Source of the DNA: Acidobacteriota bacterium
GTDB lineage: Bacteria; Acidobacteriota; Thermoanaerobaculia; Multivoradales; Multivoraceae
DNA: 64,000 nt
Reading direction: 5' to 3'
Assembly: GCA_026707325.1 (NCBI GenBank)
Contig: JAPOXA010000187.1
Span: 55,108 to 119,107 of the forward strand
The notes under the pieces are model-generated. The model searched no databases, was not told the origin of the DNA, and saw only the letters and a list, made by a program, of their open reading frames with translations. Made by a program: the position numbers and the translations under genes. Below are positions 37,832-45,801 of the stretch, in pieces (within the stretch, counting starts at the first letter, position 1; each line of letters opens with the position of its first letter).

Positions 37832-38830
37832 ATGTCCGCGCACCCGAGCTTCGAGAGGATCGCCTTCTTCGGCACGCCGGAGTTCGCGGTGCCGTCGCTC
37901 GCCGCTCTGGACTCGGTCGGCCGACGTCCGATCGTCGTCGTCAGCCAGCCGGCGCGGCGCGCGGGCCGGGGAAACCGGGTGGTCGAACCCCCCGTTGCCC
38001 GTTGGGCGCAGGCCCACGGCGTCGACCTGCTACAGCCGGCGCGGGTGCGGGACGACGAGTTTCTCGGCCGGCTCCGCGCCATGGACGTCGACCTTGCCGT
38101 GGTCGCTGCCTACGGCCAGATCTTCCCTCGCGGTCTGCTCAGCTTGCCGTCCTGGGGCTGCCTGAACGTTCACGCATCCCTGCTGCCTGCCTGGCGCGGC
38201 GCCTCGCCGATCCAGGCCGCCATCGCCGCCGGCGAAACGGTCACGGGAGTGACCACGATGGTCATGGAGGAAGGTCTCGACACGGGGCCGACTCTGCTGC
38301 GTGAAGAGGTGGCGATCGGTCCGCTCGAGACAGCCGGCGAGTTGGCGCCGCGCCTCGCCGCGACTGGCGGCCGGCTTCTAGTCCGTACGCTGGACGGCCT
38401 GGAGGCCGGCGATGTCGAACCCCGGCCGCAGTGCGAGGCGGCGGCGAGCTACGCGCCGATGCTCCGTCCGGAGGACGGCGTCGTTGACTGGAATCGAGAG
38501 GCCGGCGAGATCGTCTGCCGGGTGCGTGCCCATGAGCCGTGGCCTGGATCCCGGACGTGGCTGCGGGGCGAGGCGATACGGATCGTGGCGGCGCGGCCCG
38601 TAACCTCGTTTGCGGGACCGGACCGGGGCAACGGCCGGGATCGGCCGGGAGCGTTCCTGGGTTTCCGGGAGCTGGAAGGCATCGGCCGCGCGGCGGTGGT
38701 CCGCTGCGGCGGTTCGTCGGCCCTGGTGCTCGATCGTGTGCAGCGTCCGGGCCGTCGTCCGGTCAGTGGCATCGAGCTGGCGAACGGCCTGCGTTTGACG
38801 GTCGGCGAACGCTTCGGGGCGCGGACATGA
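37832..38830 (+). CDS. fmt: Methionyl-tRNA formyltransferase
   Basis: Fmt formylates initiator Met-tRNA using 10-formyl-tetrahydrofolate. It has FFGTPEFAVPSL at the N-terminus, the catalytic NVHASLLPAWRGASPI, and GVTTMVMEEGLDTGP with the Asp of the active site. The C-terminal tRNA-binding domain includes WNREAGEIVCRVRAHEPWPGS. Length is 332 aa. It shares ATGA with the start of rsmB, the usual fmt-rsmB coupling; no def gene is adjacent. Confidence 0.96.
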   Translation: MSAHPSFERIAFFGTPEFAVPSLAALDSVGRRPIVVVSQPARRAGRGNRVVEPPVARWAQAHGVDLLQPARVRDDEFLGRLRAMDVDLAVVAAYGQIFPRGLLSLPSWGCLNVHASLLPAWRGASPIQAAIAAGETVTGVTTMVMEEGLDTGPTLLREEVAIGPLETAGELAPRLAATGGRLLVRTLDGLEAGDVEPRPQCEAAASYAPMLRPEDGVVDWNREAGEIVCRVRAHEPWPGSRTWLRGEAIRIVAARPVTSFAGPDRGNGRDRPGAFLGFRELEGIGRAAVVRCGGSSALVLDRVQRPGRRPVSGIELANGLRLTVGERFGART

Positions 38831-40233
38831 CCCGTCGACGACCGATTCGAAATCTGGGTTCGGGTCCGAGCTGGCGACGCGGCCGGACCGAGGCGCCGCT
38901 CACGGCCCACGCCAAGGTGAGGGAGTCGGCCGCCTTCGTTCTCGAGCGGACGCTCGAGTCCAGGGCCCCCGCCTCGACCTTCCTCGACGGTGCGCTCGAG
39001 CGTTGCGATCCGAGGGACCACGGTCTGTTGCGGGGACTCGTGCTGGGAACGCTGCGCTGGCTGCGCTTCATCGACCATGTGCTCGTCTCGGCCTCGGGAA
39101 GGCCGCTTTCCCGGATCCAGCGTGCGCTGCTGGCTCCGCTGAGGATCGCCGTGTACCAGCTCTTCTTCCTGGACCGCGTTCCCGCCCACGCGGCGGTCAA
39201 CGAAGCGGTGGAGCAGGCGTCGGGCCGCACCCATGCCGGCGGCGCCAGTTTCGTCAACGGCGTGCTGCGGCGGATCGCCCGTTCGCCGCGCCGTGACGCC
39301 TGGCCGGTCGAAGCGGACGATCCGGTCGTCCGGCTCGGCATCCTGCACTCTCACCCGGACCTGCTGGTGAAGCGCTGGATCAGCAACTACGGCAAGAAGC
39401 GGACCATCGCCATCCTCACTGCGAACAACCGTCCGAAACCGCTGCATCTGCTCGCTTTCCGCGAGCGGGGAGGCCGGGCCCCGTTGGCGGAGCAGTTGAT
39501 CGACGAGGATGTGGGCGTCGAGCCGTCGGTGCTGGCGCCGCACTGCCTCACCGTCCAGTGGGGCAACCCGCTGTTCTCGGAGGCCTACCGGCGCGGCGCC
39601 TTCTACGTGCAGGACGAGGCGAGTCAGTTGGCGGCGCTCGTGCCTCCGCCCGCGCCACGGGAGCGGGTACTCGACATCGCCGCGGCCCCGGGCGGCAAGA
39701 CGTTCGCGTTGCTCGCGGAGCGGCCGGATGCTCTCTGCGTGGCGAGTGACGTGTCGCTCGCGCGTCTGCACACCATGCGCCGCAATGCCGCTCGCCTGGC
39801 CCTGGCGCCGCTGCTCTGCGCCGCGGACGGCGTCGCCCTTCCGTTTCGTGACCGCTTCGATCGCGTCGTCGTCGACCTGCCGTGCAGTGGTACCGGCACT
39901 CTGCGCAAGCACCCCGAACTCAAGTGGCGGATCAGCAGGGCCGAGATCGAACGGCTCGCGGAGCAGGCCCTCTCGCTGGTTGGCGGCGCGGCCGATTGCG
40001 TGCGGCCGGGCGGTTCGCTGGTCGTTCTCACCTGTTCGATCGAACCCGAGGAGAACGAGGACGTCGTCGCGGCCTTCCTGAGGTCAAGGTCCGACTTCAG
40101 TCGGCGGGACCTTGGCGCCGACCTGCGGAAGCCCGCCGCCGACCACGTCGAGGCACCCGGCCTGTGGCGGCTGCTTCCGGCCGAAGGTCACGACGGTTTC
40201 ACGGTCCAGGCCCTCCGACGCACGGCCGGCTGA
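38827..40233 (+). CDS. rsmB: 16S rRNA (cytosine967-C5) methyltransferase
   Basis: RsmB methylates C967 of 16S rRNA with SAM. An N-terminal NusB-like domain (AHAAVNEAVEQA...FVNGVLRRI, to about residue 160) precedes the catalytic domain with VLDIAAAPGGKTFALLA, the motif IV DLPCSGTGTLRKHPELKW and the motif VI catalytic Cys in LTCSIEPEENE. Length is 468 aa. The N-terminus is extended by about 25 basic residues (MTRRRPIRNLGSG...). It is translationally coupled to fmt. Confidence 0.95.
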   Translation: MTRRRPIRNLGSGPSWRRGRTEAPLTAHAKVRESAAFVLERTLESRAPASTFLDGALERCDPRDHGLLRGLVLGTLRWLRFIDHVLVSASGRPLSRIQRALLAPLRIAVYQLFFLDRVPAHAAVNEAVEQASGRTHAGGASFVNGVLRRIARSPRRDAWPVEADDPVVRLGILHSHPDLLVKRWISNYGKKRTIAILTANNRPKPLHLLAFRERGGRAPLAEQLIDEDVGVEPSVLAPHCLTVQWGNPLFSEAYRRGAFYVQDEASQLAALVPPPAPRERVLDIAAAPGGKTFALLAERPDALCVASDVSLARLHTMRRNAARLALAPLLCAADGVALPFRDRFDRVVVDLPCSGTGTLRKHPELKWRISRAEIERLAEQALSLVGGAADCVRPGGSLVVLTCSIEPEENEDVVAAFLRSRSDFSRRDLGADLRKPAADHVEAPGLWRLLPAEGHDGFTVQALRRTAG

Positions 40234-40292
40234 TGGAGCTGCCGGGCGGGCGCCGGCACTCGCCAGCCTCGCCCGCCGAGCCACGGACCACC

Positions 40293-40339
40293 GGAAATAT
40301 ATGTATACATTGACATTTCCGGCAGTTCTGCCGTAGATT
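40293..40339 (+). promoter_or_regulatory. HU gene promoter with overlapping inverted repeat
   Basis: TTGACA (40310-40315) and TAGATT (40334-40339), 18 nt apart, form a near-consensus promoter. A perfect 8-bp inverted repeat, CCGGAAAT and ATTTCCGG with a 16-nt AT-rich spacer, flanks and overlaps the -35 box. This is the most AT-rich stretch in the surrounding kilobases. Transcription from here would give a leader of more than 200 nt before the HU start. Confidence 0.6.
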
Positions 40340-40345
40340 GTCAGG

Positions 40346-40560
40346 GCTTCGTGGGCTTCACGAGCAAAACAGCCGAGCATACCCAAAGATGAAATGGAGT
40401 ACCAGAAGCCAGGCGGCGGAGATGCCTGCCGGGAACGCTGCGTCCACCCTGGCTTCCGGTCCACCAGCAGCAACTCCGGAGTGGCTCGGTTAGCCCGTGA
40501 TCCCAGGCGAGTTCCATGGGGGCTCGCCACCCGTAATCGAACATTGGAGGAGTAGGTTCC
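40346..40560 (+). ncRNA. Long structured leader of the HU gene
   Basis: No convincing reading frame lies between the HU promoter and the HU start; the 327-base stretch between rsmB and HU otherwise holds only the promoter. The leader has a long-range stem (GAAGCCAGG at 40405-40413 with CCTGGCTTC at 40448-40456) and a hairpin GGCGAG/CTCGCC (40506-40511 with 40523-40528) just before the GGAGGAG ribosome-binding site. It may control HU translation by temperature, growth or autoregulation. No known riboswitch or small-RNA class is recognised. Confidence 0.4.
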
Positions 40561-40836
40561 ATGGCCGGAAAGGCAGACATCGTAGACGCCGTAGCCGAGG
40601 GCGCGGGTCTCAGCAAGAAGCAGGCGGCGGATGCCGTCCAGTCCCTGATTGACAGCATCTCGAGCCATCTGCAGAAGGGCGACCGCGTGCAGCTTCCGGG
40701 CCTCGGGAGTTTCTCCGTGTCCCACCGCGCCGCTCGCGCCGGGCGCAACCCGAAGACGGGCGAGTCGCTCATGATCGGGGCCAGCAACGGCGTTCGGTTC
40801 AAGGTCAGCCGTCCGCTGAAGGACGCGCTCAACTAA
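40561..40836 (+). CDS. hup: HU family DNA-binding protein
   Basis: HU is a small histone-like dimer that bends DNA and organises the nucleoid. The 91-aa protein shows KADIVDAVAEGAGLSKKQAADAV, the beta-arm signature GSFSVSHRAARAGRNPKTGE and the closing FKVSRPLKDAL. The DNA-intercalating Pro lies in GRNPKTG. It is a single-gene transcript: its own promoter and long leader precede it and a strong hairpin follows directly. A GGAGGAG site supports the ATG. Confidence 0.97.
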   Translation: MAGKADIVDAVAEGAGLSKKQAADAVQSLIDSISSHLQKGDRVQLPGLGSFSVSHRAARAGRNPKTGESLMIGASNGVRFKVSRPLKDALN

Positions 40837-40889
40837 GCACTCATGTTCGGCTGAGCGGCCGACTGGCCGCATCAGCCGATCATGAGTGC
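40837..40889 (+). terminator. Long hairpin terminator after HU
   Basis: Immediately after the HU stop, three nested perfect arms pair: GCACTCATG with CATGAGTGC, TCGGCTGA with TCAGCCGA, and GCGGCC with GGCCGC around a GACT loop, making a stem of about 23 bp. There is no U-tract, so it may act as a Rho-assisted terminator or as a 3' stabiliser. Confidence 0.65.
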
Positions 40890-40894
40890 GTGAC

Positions 40895-40918
40895 CCCGTG
40901 CGACCGCGGTCGCACGGG
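40895..40918 (-). terminator. Perfect 24-bp palindrome, probable terminator of the glycosyltransferase gene
   Basis: CCCGTGCGACCG is followed directly by its reverse complement CGGTCGCACGGG. It lies between the HU hairpin and the 3' end of the leftward glycosyltransferase gene, so it may serve that gene or act in both directions. It could also be a protein-binding palindrome. Confidence 0.45.
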
Positions 40919-40960
40919 CACTAGGCCCCCAGTGGCCTTGGCCGCCTCTACCTCCCGGCG

Positions 40961-41644
40961 CTAGCGCACCAGGGGGTAGAGGCCTGCCAGCCGTGCCGGT
41001 TTGACGCCGGCGGCGAACAGCGACCAGATCAGCCAGTTCGCCGCCACGGTGCGAACGACGCCTCGTTCGGCGAAGCGTCGGGACGAGGTGGTCGCTCGCT
41101 GTTCGACGATCGAGATGCGTCCCTGACGGCGGAGGCGGCCGATGAAGTCGAGATCCTCGAGGATCGGCAGGTCGGAGAAACCGCCGCAGGCGGAATAGGC
41201 GGCTGTGGTAGCGAACTGAGCCTGGTCGCCGAGCGGCAGGCGCAGCCTGCGTGTCCGAATGTCGACGAGGACCCGGCCCCGCCGTAGCAGCGGCGGCGCC
41301 GCATCGAAGTCGACAAGAAAGCCGCCGCCTGCCGCGCCGGCGTCGACCGCGTGTTCCACGCCACATCTCGCAGCCGCTGGCAGCCGGGTGTCGGCGTGGA
41401 GGAACAGCAGCACGTCGGCTCCGGTCTCGATTGCCAGCTCGGCGCCCCGGCGTAGCTGGAGTCCACGTCCCGCCCGCGGCACGGTCGCGACCCGGGCGCC
41501 CGTGCCGGAGGCCAGCTCCGCGGTGCGATCCCTGCTGCCGCCGTCGACGACGATGAGCTCATCGCAGTGAGTCCGGGCCGCGGCGATGGCGGCCTCTACC
41601 CGGGCCGCCTCCTCGAGCACCGGCATGACGATGGCTAGCCGCAT
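40961..41644 (-). CDS. Family 2 glycosyltransferase (TIGR04283-like)
   Basis: This 227-aa enzyme has a GT2 N-terminus (LAIVMPVLEEAARVEAAIAA), the nucleotide-binding VVDGGSRDRTAELA, the DxD-type LLFLHADTRLP and LEDLDFIGRLRRQG. These match the TIGR04283 group, often found with arsenosugar or carotenoid-type genes, but no such genes are nearby here. It has no membrane segments. The sugar and acceptor are unknown. The ATG start lies 84 nt from the divergent moaC start. Confidence 0.82.
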   Translation of the reverse strand: MRLAIVMPVLEEAARVEAAIAAARTHCDELIVVDGGSRDRTAELASGTGARVATVPRAGRGLQLRRGAELAIETGADVLLFLHADTRLPAAARCGVEHAVDAGAAGGGFLVDFDAAPPLLRRGRVLVDIRTRRLRLPLGDQAQFATTAAYSACGGFSDLPILEDLDFIGRLRRQGRISIVEQRATTSSRRFAERGVVRTVAANWLIWSLFAAGVKPARLAGLYPLVR

Positions 41645-41728
41645 CCCGAACTCTCAGGCGGGCGAGTGACGCGGGCGACTTGTGATGACGGCCGGGCGCA
41701 TTTCGGACTGTTAGGTTAGCGAGCCGGG

Positions 41729-42208
41729 ATGAGCGCAGAGACCTTCAGTCACCTCGATCGCCGGGGGCGGGCCCGGATGGTCGACGTTTCCGTCAAGGAA
41801 GTGACCCGGCGCGTGGCCGAGGCGTCCTGCCGCGTCCTGCTCTCCGAGCCGACAGTCGAGCGGCTGGAGAGGCTGCCCAAAGGCGATGCCTTGACAGTGG
41901 CCCGGATCGCCGGCGTTCAGGCCGCGAAGAGCACGGCAACGTGGATTCCCCTGGCCCATCCCCTGCCGCTCGACCAGGTCGAGGTGGAGATCGAACCGGT
42001 CGATGGCGGCGTCGGGATCCGCAGCCGGGTCGTCGCGACGGCTCGCACGGGAGCGGAGATGGAAGCACTTACCGCGTGCGCCGCGGCGGCTCTCGCCCTC
42101 TACGACATGGTCAAGTCGGTTGAACGCGGCGCGGTCATCACGGATCTCCTGCTTGAAGCGAAGAGCGGGGGCCGAAGCGGCGACTACCGCCGCGGCGCCG
42201 CCCCCTGA
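41729..42208 (+). CDS. moaC: Cyclic pyranopterin monophosphate synthase
   Basis: MoaC converts the 3',8-cyclo-GTP made by MoaA into cyclic pyranopterin monophosphate, the first stable molybdenum cofactor precursor. Family motifs are ARMVDVSVKEVTRRVA, AGVQAAKSTATWIPLAHP and VITDLLLEAKSGGRSGDY; length is 159 aa. It is the only moa gene in view and may supply cofactor for the molybdoenzyme at 32-34 kb. A NamZ-like gene follows after 14 nt. Confidence 0.95.
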   Translation: MSAETFSHLDRRGRARMVDVSVKEVTRRVAEASCRVLLSEPTVERLERLPKGDALTVARIAGVQAAKSTATWIPLAHPLPLDQVEVEIEPVDGGVGIRSRVVATARTGAEMEALTACAAAALALYDMVKSVERGAVITDLLLEAKSGGRSGDYRRGAAP

Positions 42209-42222
42209 CGAAACTCGACCCG

Positions 42223-43410
42223 ATGTCGCCGATCCGCTCCGGACTCGACCGCCTGCTCGAGGACGCCGGACGCATCAGGGGCCGGCGCTATGCGCTGCTC
42301 TGCCATCAGGCATCGCTCAGCCGGAACGGCGTCCACGCTCATCTGGCCCTGGACGCGGTGCAGCCGGCGACGGTACTGCTGGGGCCGGAGCACGGCTTCT
42401 ACGGAGTCGAACAGGACATGGTCGCGTCCGGCGACCAGCGGGATCCGTGGACCGGCCGTCCGGTGGTCTCGCTGTACGGGGGGGATGTCCGGAGCCTCCG
42501 GCCGCGAGCGGGCGTCTTCGACGGCTGCGACCTGGTGGTGGTCGACCTCCAGGACGTCGGCGCGCGCTACTACACGTTCGCCGCCACCGCGGTGTGGACG
42601 GCCGAGGCGGCACTTCAGGCCGGCTGCGAGGTGTGGGTCCTCGATCGACCCAATCCGCTCGGTGGCCTGGAAGTGGAGGGCAACCTCCTGGATCTCGACT
42701 TCACGTCCTTTGTCGGCGCCTTCAGGATGCCGCAGAGGCACGGTCTGACGATGGCGGAGATTCTCCTGCTGGAGGGCCGCCGGCGCGGCTGGGACAGCGG
42801 CTCGCTGACGGTGTTCGAGGTCGAGGGCTGGCGCCGGCGGCAGGCGTGGCGGGAGGTCGGCCGGCCCTGGACTGCGCCCTCGCCCAACATGCCGACACTG
42901 GAGACGGCGCATCTCTACCCGGGCCTGTGCCTGTTCGAGGCGACCACCATCTCGGAGGGTCGGGGAACCACGAGGCCGTTTCAGCTCCTGGGCGTCCCTG
43001 GCGCCGACGCGCCCGCGCTCGCCGGCCGCTGCAGGGAGCGCCTGGCGGCCGCCGGGCTCGCCGGGGTTTCCGTGGTGCCCGCGATGTTCAGGCCTCAGTT
43101 CCAGAAACACGCCGGCGCCGTCTGCGCCGGAGTCGAACTGCGGCTGGAGGACGCCGGACTGCTCCGGCCGGTGCGGCTGGGCTTCGAGCTGCTGCTGGCT
43201 TTCCGCGACGTTCTCGGGGCCGACTTCGGTTGGCGGCGGGAGCCGTACGAGTTCGTCGTCGACACGCCGGCGATCGACCTCCTGGCGGGTACGGACGGTT
43301 TCCGGATCGGTCTCGACGGCGGAGACGAGGTCGAACGCTGGTATGCCTCCTGGGAGGCGGATCAGCGAGACTTCCGCGCGGAGTGCGACTCGGTCTTGCT
43401 GTACTCCTGA
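42223..43410 (+). CDS. DUF1343 (NamZ-like exo-beta-N-acetylmuramidase) protein
   Basis: This 395-aa protein carries DUF1343. Typical parts are RRYALLCHQASLSRNG, LLGPEHGFYGVEQDM, DLQDVGARYYTF, VLDRPNPLGG and WTAPSPNMPTLETAHLYPG. The characterised member NamZ of Bacillus removes terminal N-acetylmuramic acid from peptidoglycan fragments. The usual signal peptide of Gram-negative members is missing, so a cytoplasmic recycling role is more likely. It lies between moaC and serA with short gaps. Confidence 0.85.
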   Translation: MSPIRSGLDRLLEDAGRIRGRRYALLCHQASLSRNGVHAHLALDAVQPATVLLGPEHGFYGVEQDMVASGDQRDPWTGRPVVSLYGGDVRSLRPRAGVFDGCDLVVVDLQDVGARYYTFAATAVWTAEAALQAGCEVWVLDRPNPLGGLEVEGNLLDLDFTSFVGAFRMPQRHGLTMAEILLLEGRRRGWDSGSLTVFEVEGWRRRQAWREVGRPWTAPSPNMPTLETAHLYPGLCLFEATTISEGRGTTRPFQLLGVPGADAPALAGRCRERLAAAGLAGVSVVPAMFRPQFQKHAGAVCAGVELRLEDAGLLRPVRLGFELLLAFRDVLGADFGWRREPYEFVVDTPAIDLLAGTDGFRIGLDGGDEVERWYASWEADQRDFRAECDSVLLYS

Positions 43411-43433
43411 AGCGCTGCAACAATCCGCTTCCG

Positions 43434-45041
43434 ATGCAGCGGGTTCTGATCGCCGATTCGCTGGCGCCGGCCGGCGTCGAAGTCCTTCGCCAGAGCGCCG
43501 AGGTCGATGAACTTCGGGACGCGGACCGGCCGCGTCTGACCGAGTTGATCGCCGACTACGACGCCGTCATCGTGCGTAGCGGAACGCAGATCACGCGCGA
43601 GGTGCTGGAGGGCGGAGACCGCCTCAAGGTCGTGGGCCGCGCCGGCGTCGGCGTCGACAACATCGACATCGCCGCCGCGACGCAGCGCGGCGTGCTGGTC
43701 ATCAACGCGCCGACGGCGAACTCGCTTTCGGCCACCGAGCACACGTTCGCCCTGCTGCTGGCGCTGGCGCGACGGATTCCGTCCGCGGACGCGTCGCTCA
43801 AGGCGGAGCGCTGGGAGCGCAAGAGCCACGTTGGGAGCGAGTTGCAGGGGAAGACGCTGGGCGTGATCGGCTTCGGTCAGATCGGCCAGCGGGTGGCCAC
43901 CCGCGCCAGGGCCTTCGAGATGGAGACGCTCGCCTACGACCCGTTCCTCCAGGCGGAGGTCGCGCGCCGTCTCGATGTCGAGCCGGCGGCACTGGACGAG
44001 CTGCTCGCACGGTCCGACTTCATCACCTTCCACACCCCGCTCACGGACCAGACCAGGAACATGCTCGACGAGTCGCGCATCGCCCTGATGAAGGATGGCG
44101 CGGCAGTGATCAATGTGGGGCGCGGCGGTGTGGTCGACGCCGAGGCCCTGCTCGCCGCGCTTGAGTCCGGCAAGCTCTCGGGGGCGGGCCTGGACGTGTT
44201 CCCGGAGGAGCCGCCGACGGACTACCGGCTCGCGGCCCACCCGAAGGTGGTGGCCACGCCGCACATCGGCGCTCAGACGACCGAGGCGCAGGAGAGAATC
44301 GCCACGGAGACCGCCCGCATGGTGCTTGCGGCGCTTGGCGGCTCGCTCGCGGTTTCGGCGGTGAACCTGCCGTTCCGTTCCTCGGGTTCTCGCGGAGCTC
44401 CCTTCCTGCGCCTGGGCGAGCAACTCGGCCGGCTGGCCGCGCTCGCGCTCGGCGGCAGCCTGCGGCGAGTCCAGGTCGATCTCTGGGGCATCGACAGCGA
44501 ACTGCGCAAGTCGGTGGCCGTCGCGGCGCTCAAGGGCGCCCTGGTCCCGTCCTGCGGCGAGGGAGTGAACTACGTGAACGCCGAGCGGATGGCCGCCGAC
44601 CGCCGGGTCGAGCTCGTGCAGGCCACGCACAGCGACCGGGCCGCCTACGCCCACCTGGTGCGGGTGCGGGCGGTCGGCGCCGAGCCGGCGGCCGGAGCGT
44701 GGACTGCCGACGGCGTGGCCGAAGTCTCGGGCACGACCTACCGCCACGGCGAGATCCACGGCGACCTGCGGGTCGTCTCCTTCGGTGGGTTCCGGATGGA
44801 GTTCAAGCCCCGGGGTCTGCTCCTCGTCGTCCGCAACCGGGACGTACCCGGCTTCGTCGGGCGTCTCGGAACGCTTCTGGGCGACGACGGCATCAACATC
44901 GCCGACATCTACCTGGCCCGGGAGCCCGGAGGACACGCCCTGGCCGTGTTGCGGCTCGATCAGCCGCCGGACGACGACTGCCTTGCGGCGCTCCTGGCCC
45001 TGGACGAATCGATCTCGGTCGACCTGTTCGACCTCTCCTGA
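43434..45041 (+). CDS. serA: D-3-phosphoglycerate dehydrogenase (long form, ACT domain)
   Basis: SerA oxidises 3-phosphoglycerate in the first step of serine synthesis. The NAD domain has VVGRAGVGVDNIDIAAA, KTLGVIGFGQIGQRVA, VINVGRGGVVD and the active-site His in TPHIGAQTTEAQ. An intervening domain of about 140 residues (about 315-450) and a C-terminal ACT domain (RNRDVPGFVGRLGTLLGDDGINIADI) make it the long form, 535 aa, usually inhibited by serine. The ATG at 43434 gives the exact family start MQRVLIADSL. Confidence 0.95.
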   Translation: MQRVLIADSLAPAGVEVLRQSAEVDELRDADRPRLTELIADYDAVIVRSGTQITREVLEGGDRLKVVGRAGVGVDNIDIAAATQRGVLVINAPTANSLSATEHTFALLLALARRIPSADASLKAERWERKSHVGSELQGKTLGVIGFGQIGQRVATRARAFEMETLAYDPFLQAEVARRLDVEPAALDELLARSDFITFHTPLTDQTRNMLDESRIALMKDGAAVINVGRGGVVDAEALLAALESGKLSGAGLDVFPEEPPTDYRLAAHPKVVATPHIGAQTTEAQERIATETARMVLAALGGSLAVSAVNLPFRSSGSRGAPFLRLGEQLGRLAALALGGSLRRVQVDLWGIDSELRKSVAVAALKGALVPSCGEGVNYVNAERMAADRRVELVQATHSDRAAYAHLVRVRAVGAEPAAGAWTADGVAEVSGTTYRHGEIHGDLRVVSFGGFRMEFKPRGLLLVVRNRDVPGFVGRLGTLLGDDGINIADIYLAREPGGHALAVLRLDQPPDDDCLAALLALDESISVDLFDLS

Positions 45042-45081
45042 CGAGGCCGGTCCGGGCCCATCAGCCCAGGAGACTCGTCAG
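45038..45081. terminator. Bidirectional hairpin between serA and rlpA
   Basis: CTGACGAG (45038-45045) and CTCGTCAG (45074-45081) form a perfect 8-bp stem that includes the stop codons of both convergent genes. A smaller GGCC/GGGCC element lies inside. There is no U-tract. It is a plausible shared terminator for serA and the leftward argF-purB-rlpA operon. Confidence 0.4.
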
Positions 45082-45794
45082 CCCATGAGAAACGCGTCGA
45101 TGCCGGCGTTCTTCAGGCGTTGCAGCACGTCGTCGGCGGCCTGCCTGCGTTTGCGTTCGATCTGGACGCGATGCACTCCTCGTCCTCTGGTGACCTTCAC
45201 GTTGTCGAGGTCCAGTTCGCGGCGGATGCGCCGGGCCAGCGCCACGGCGCTGCTGCGCTCCCGGAAGGCGCCGGCCTGGATGGTGAAGCCGCTCCCGCGG
45301 TTCCGGTCCGCCCTGGCTTCGCGCCCACCGCGGGCCGGGTAGGAGATCGGCAGTCGCCGCTTCTTCGGCGGCAGCCGCACGACCTTGATGCGGACGTTCG
45401 CCAGCCCCTGGCCGAACATCTCGAGCCGTCTGGCGGCGGCGACGGAGAGGTCGATGATGCGGCCCTTGATGAAGGGGCCGCGATCGTTGATCGGGACCCT
45501 GAGCTTCTTGCCGTTGTCCCGGTTCTTGACCAGCACGACCGTTCCCAGCGGCAACTGCTTGTGGGCGGCGGAGATGCGGTTCATGTCGTAGATCTCGCCG
45601 CTGGCGGTCGGCCGGCCGTGGAACTTGGCGCCGTACCACGAGGCCAGTCCTTTCTGGGTGGTTCCGCGGTTCGGCGACTCGAGGCGGGTGGTCGTGGCAC
45701 AGCCGGCCAGCAGGCCGGCGGCGAGGACGGCGGCGAGCGCGGTAGCTAGCGGACCGCGAGCGCGGTCTTCGGGACGGGGTTGCGGCCGGCGCAT
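45078..45794 (-). CDS. rlpA: RlpA-like septal lipoprotein with SPOR domain
   Basis: RlpA is an outer-membrane lipoprotein that cleaves peptidoglycan lacking stem peptides at the division site. A signal peptide ends in the lipobox LLAGC; the double-psi barrel shows GLASWYGAKFHGRPTASGE and VPINDRGPFIKGRIIDLS, with the catalytic Asp in NDRGPF. The C-terminal SPOR domain (SGFTIQAGAFRERSSAVALA to the end) binds denuded glycan. Length is 238 aa. It is the last gene of the leftward operon, 7 nt after purB. Confidence 0.93.
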   Translation of the reverse strand: MRRPQPRPEDRARGPLATALAAVLAAGLLAGCATTTRLESPNRGTTQKGLASWYGAKFHGRPTASGEIYDMNRISAAHKQLPLGTVVLVKNRDNGKKLRVPINDRGPFIKGRIIDLSVAAARRLEMFGQGLANVRIKVVRLPPKKRRLPISYPARGGREARADRNRGSGFTIQAGAFRERSSAVALARRIRRELDLDNVKVTRGRGVHRVQIERKRRQAADDVLQRLKNAGIDAFLMG

Positions 45795-45801
45795 GGCGCA
45801 G

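Noticed and set aside
35366..38017. A very long open frame antisense to ftsK and the start of fmt
   Set aside because: Low-complexity, Arg/His-rich translation with no recognisable motif; FtsK on the other strand is complete and conserved.
40405..40456. Possible small SRP or 6S-type RNA in the HU leader
   Set aside because: The stem lacks the conserved SRP tetraloop and internal-loop sequences, and the region sits directly between promoter and HU gene, so a leader is simpler.
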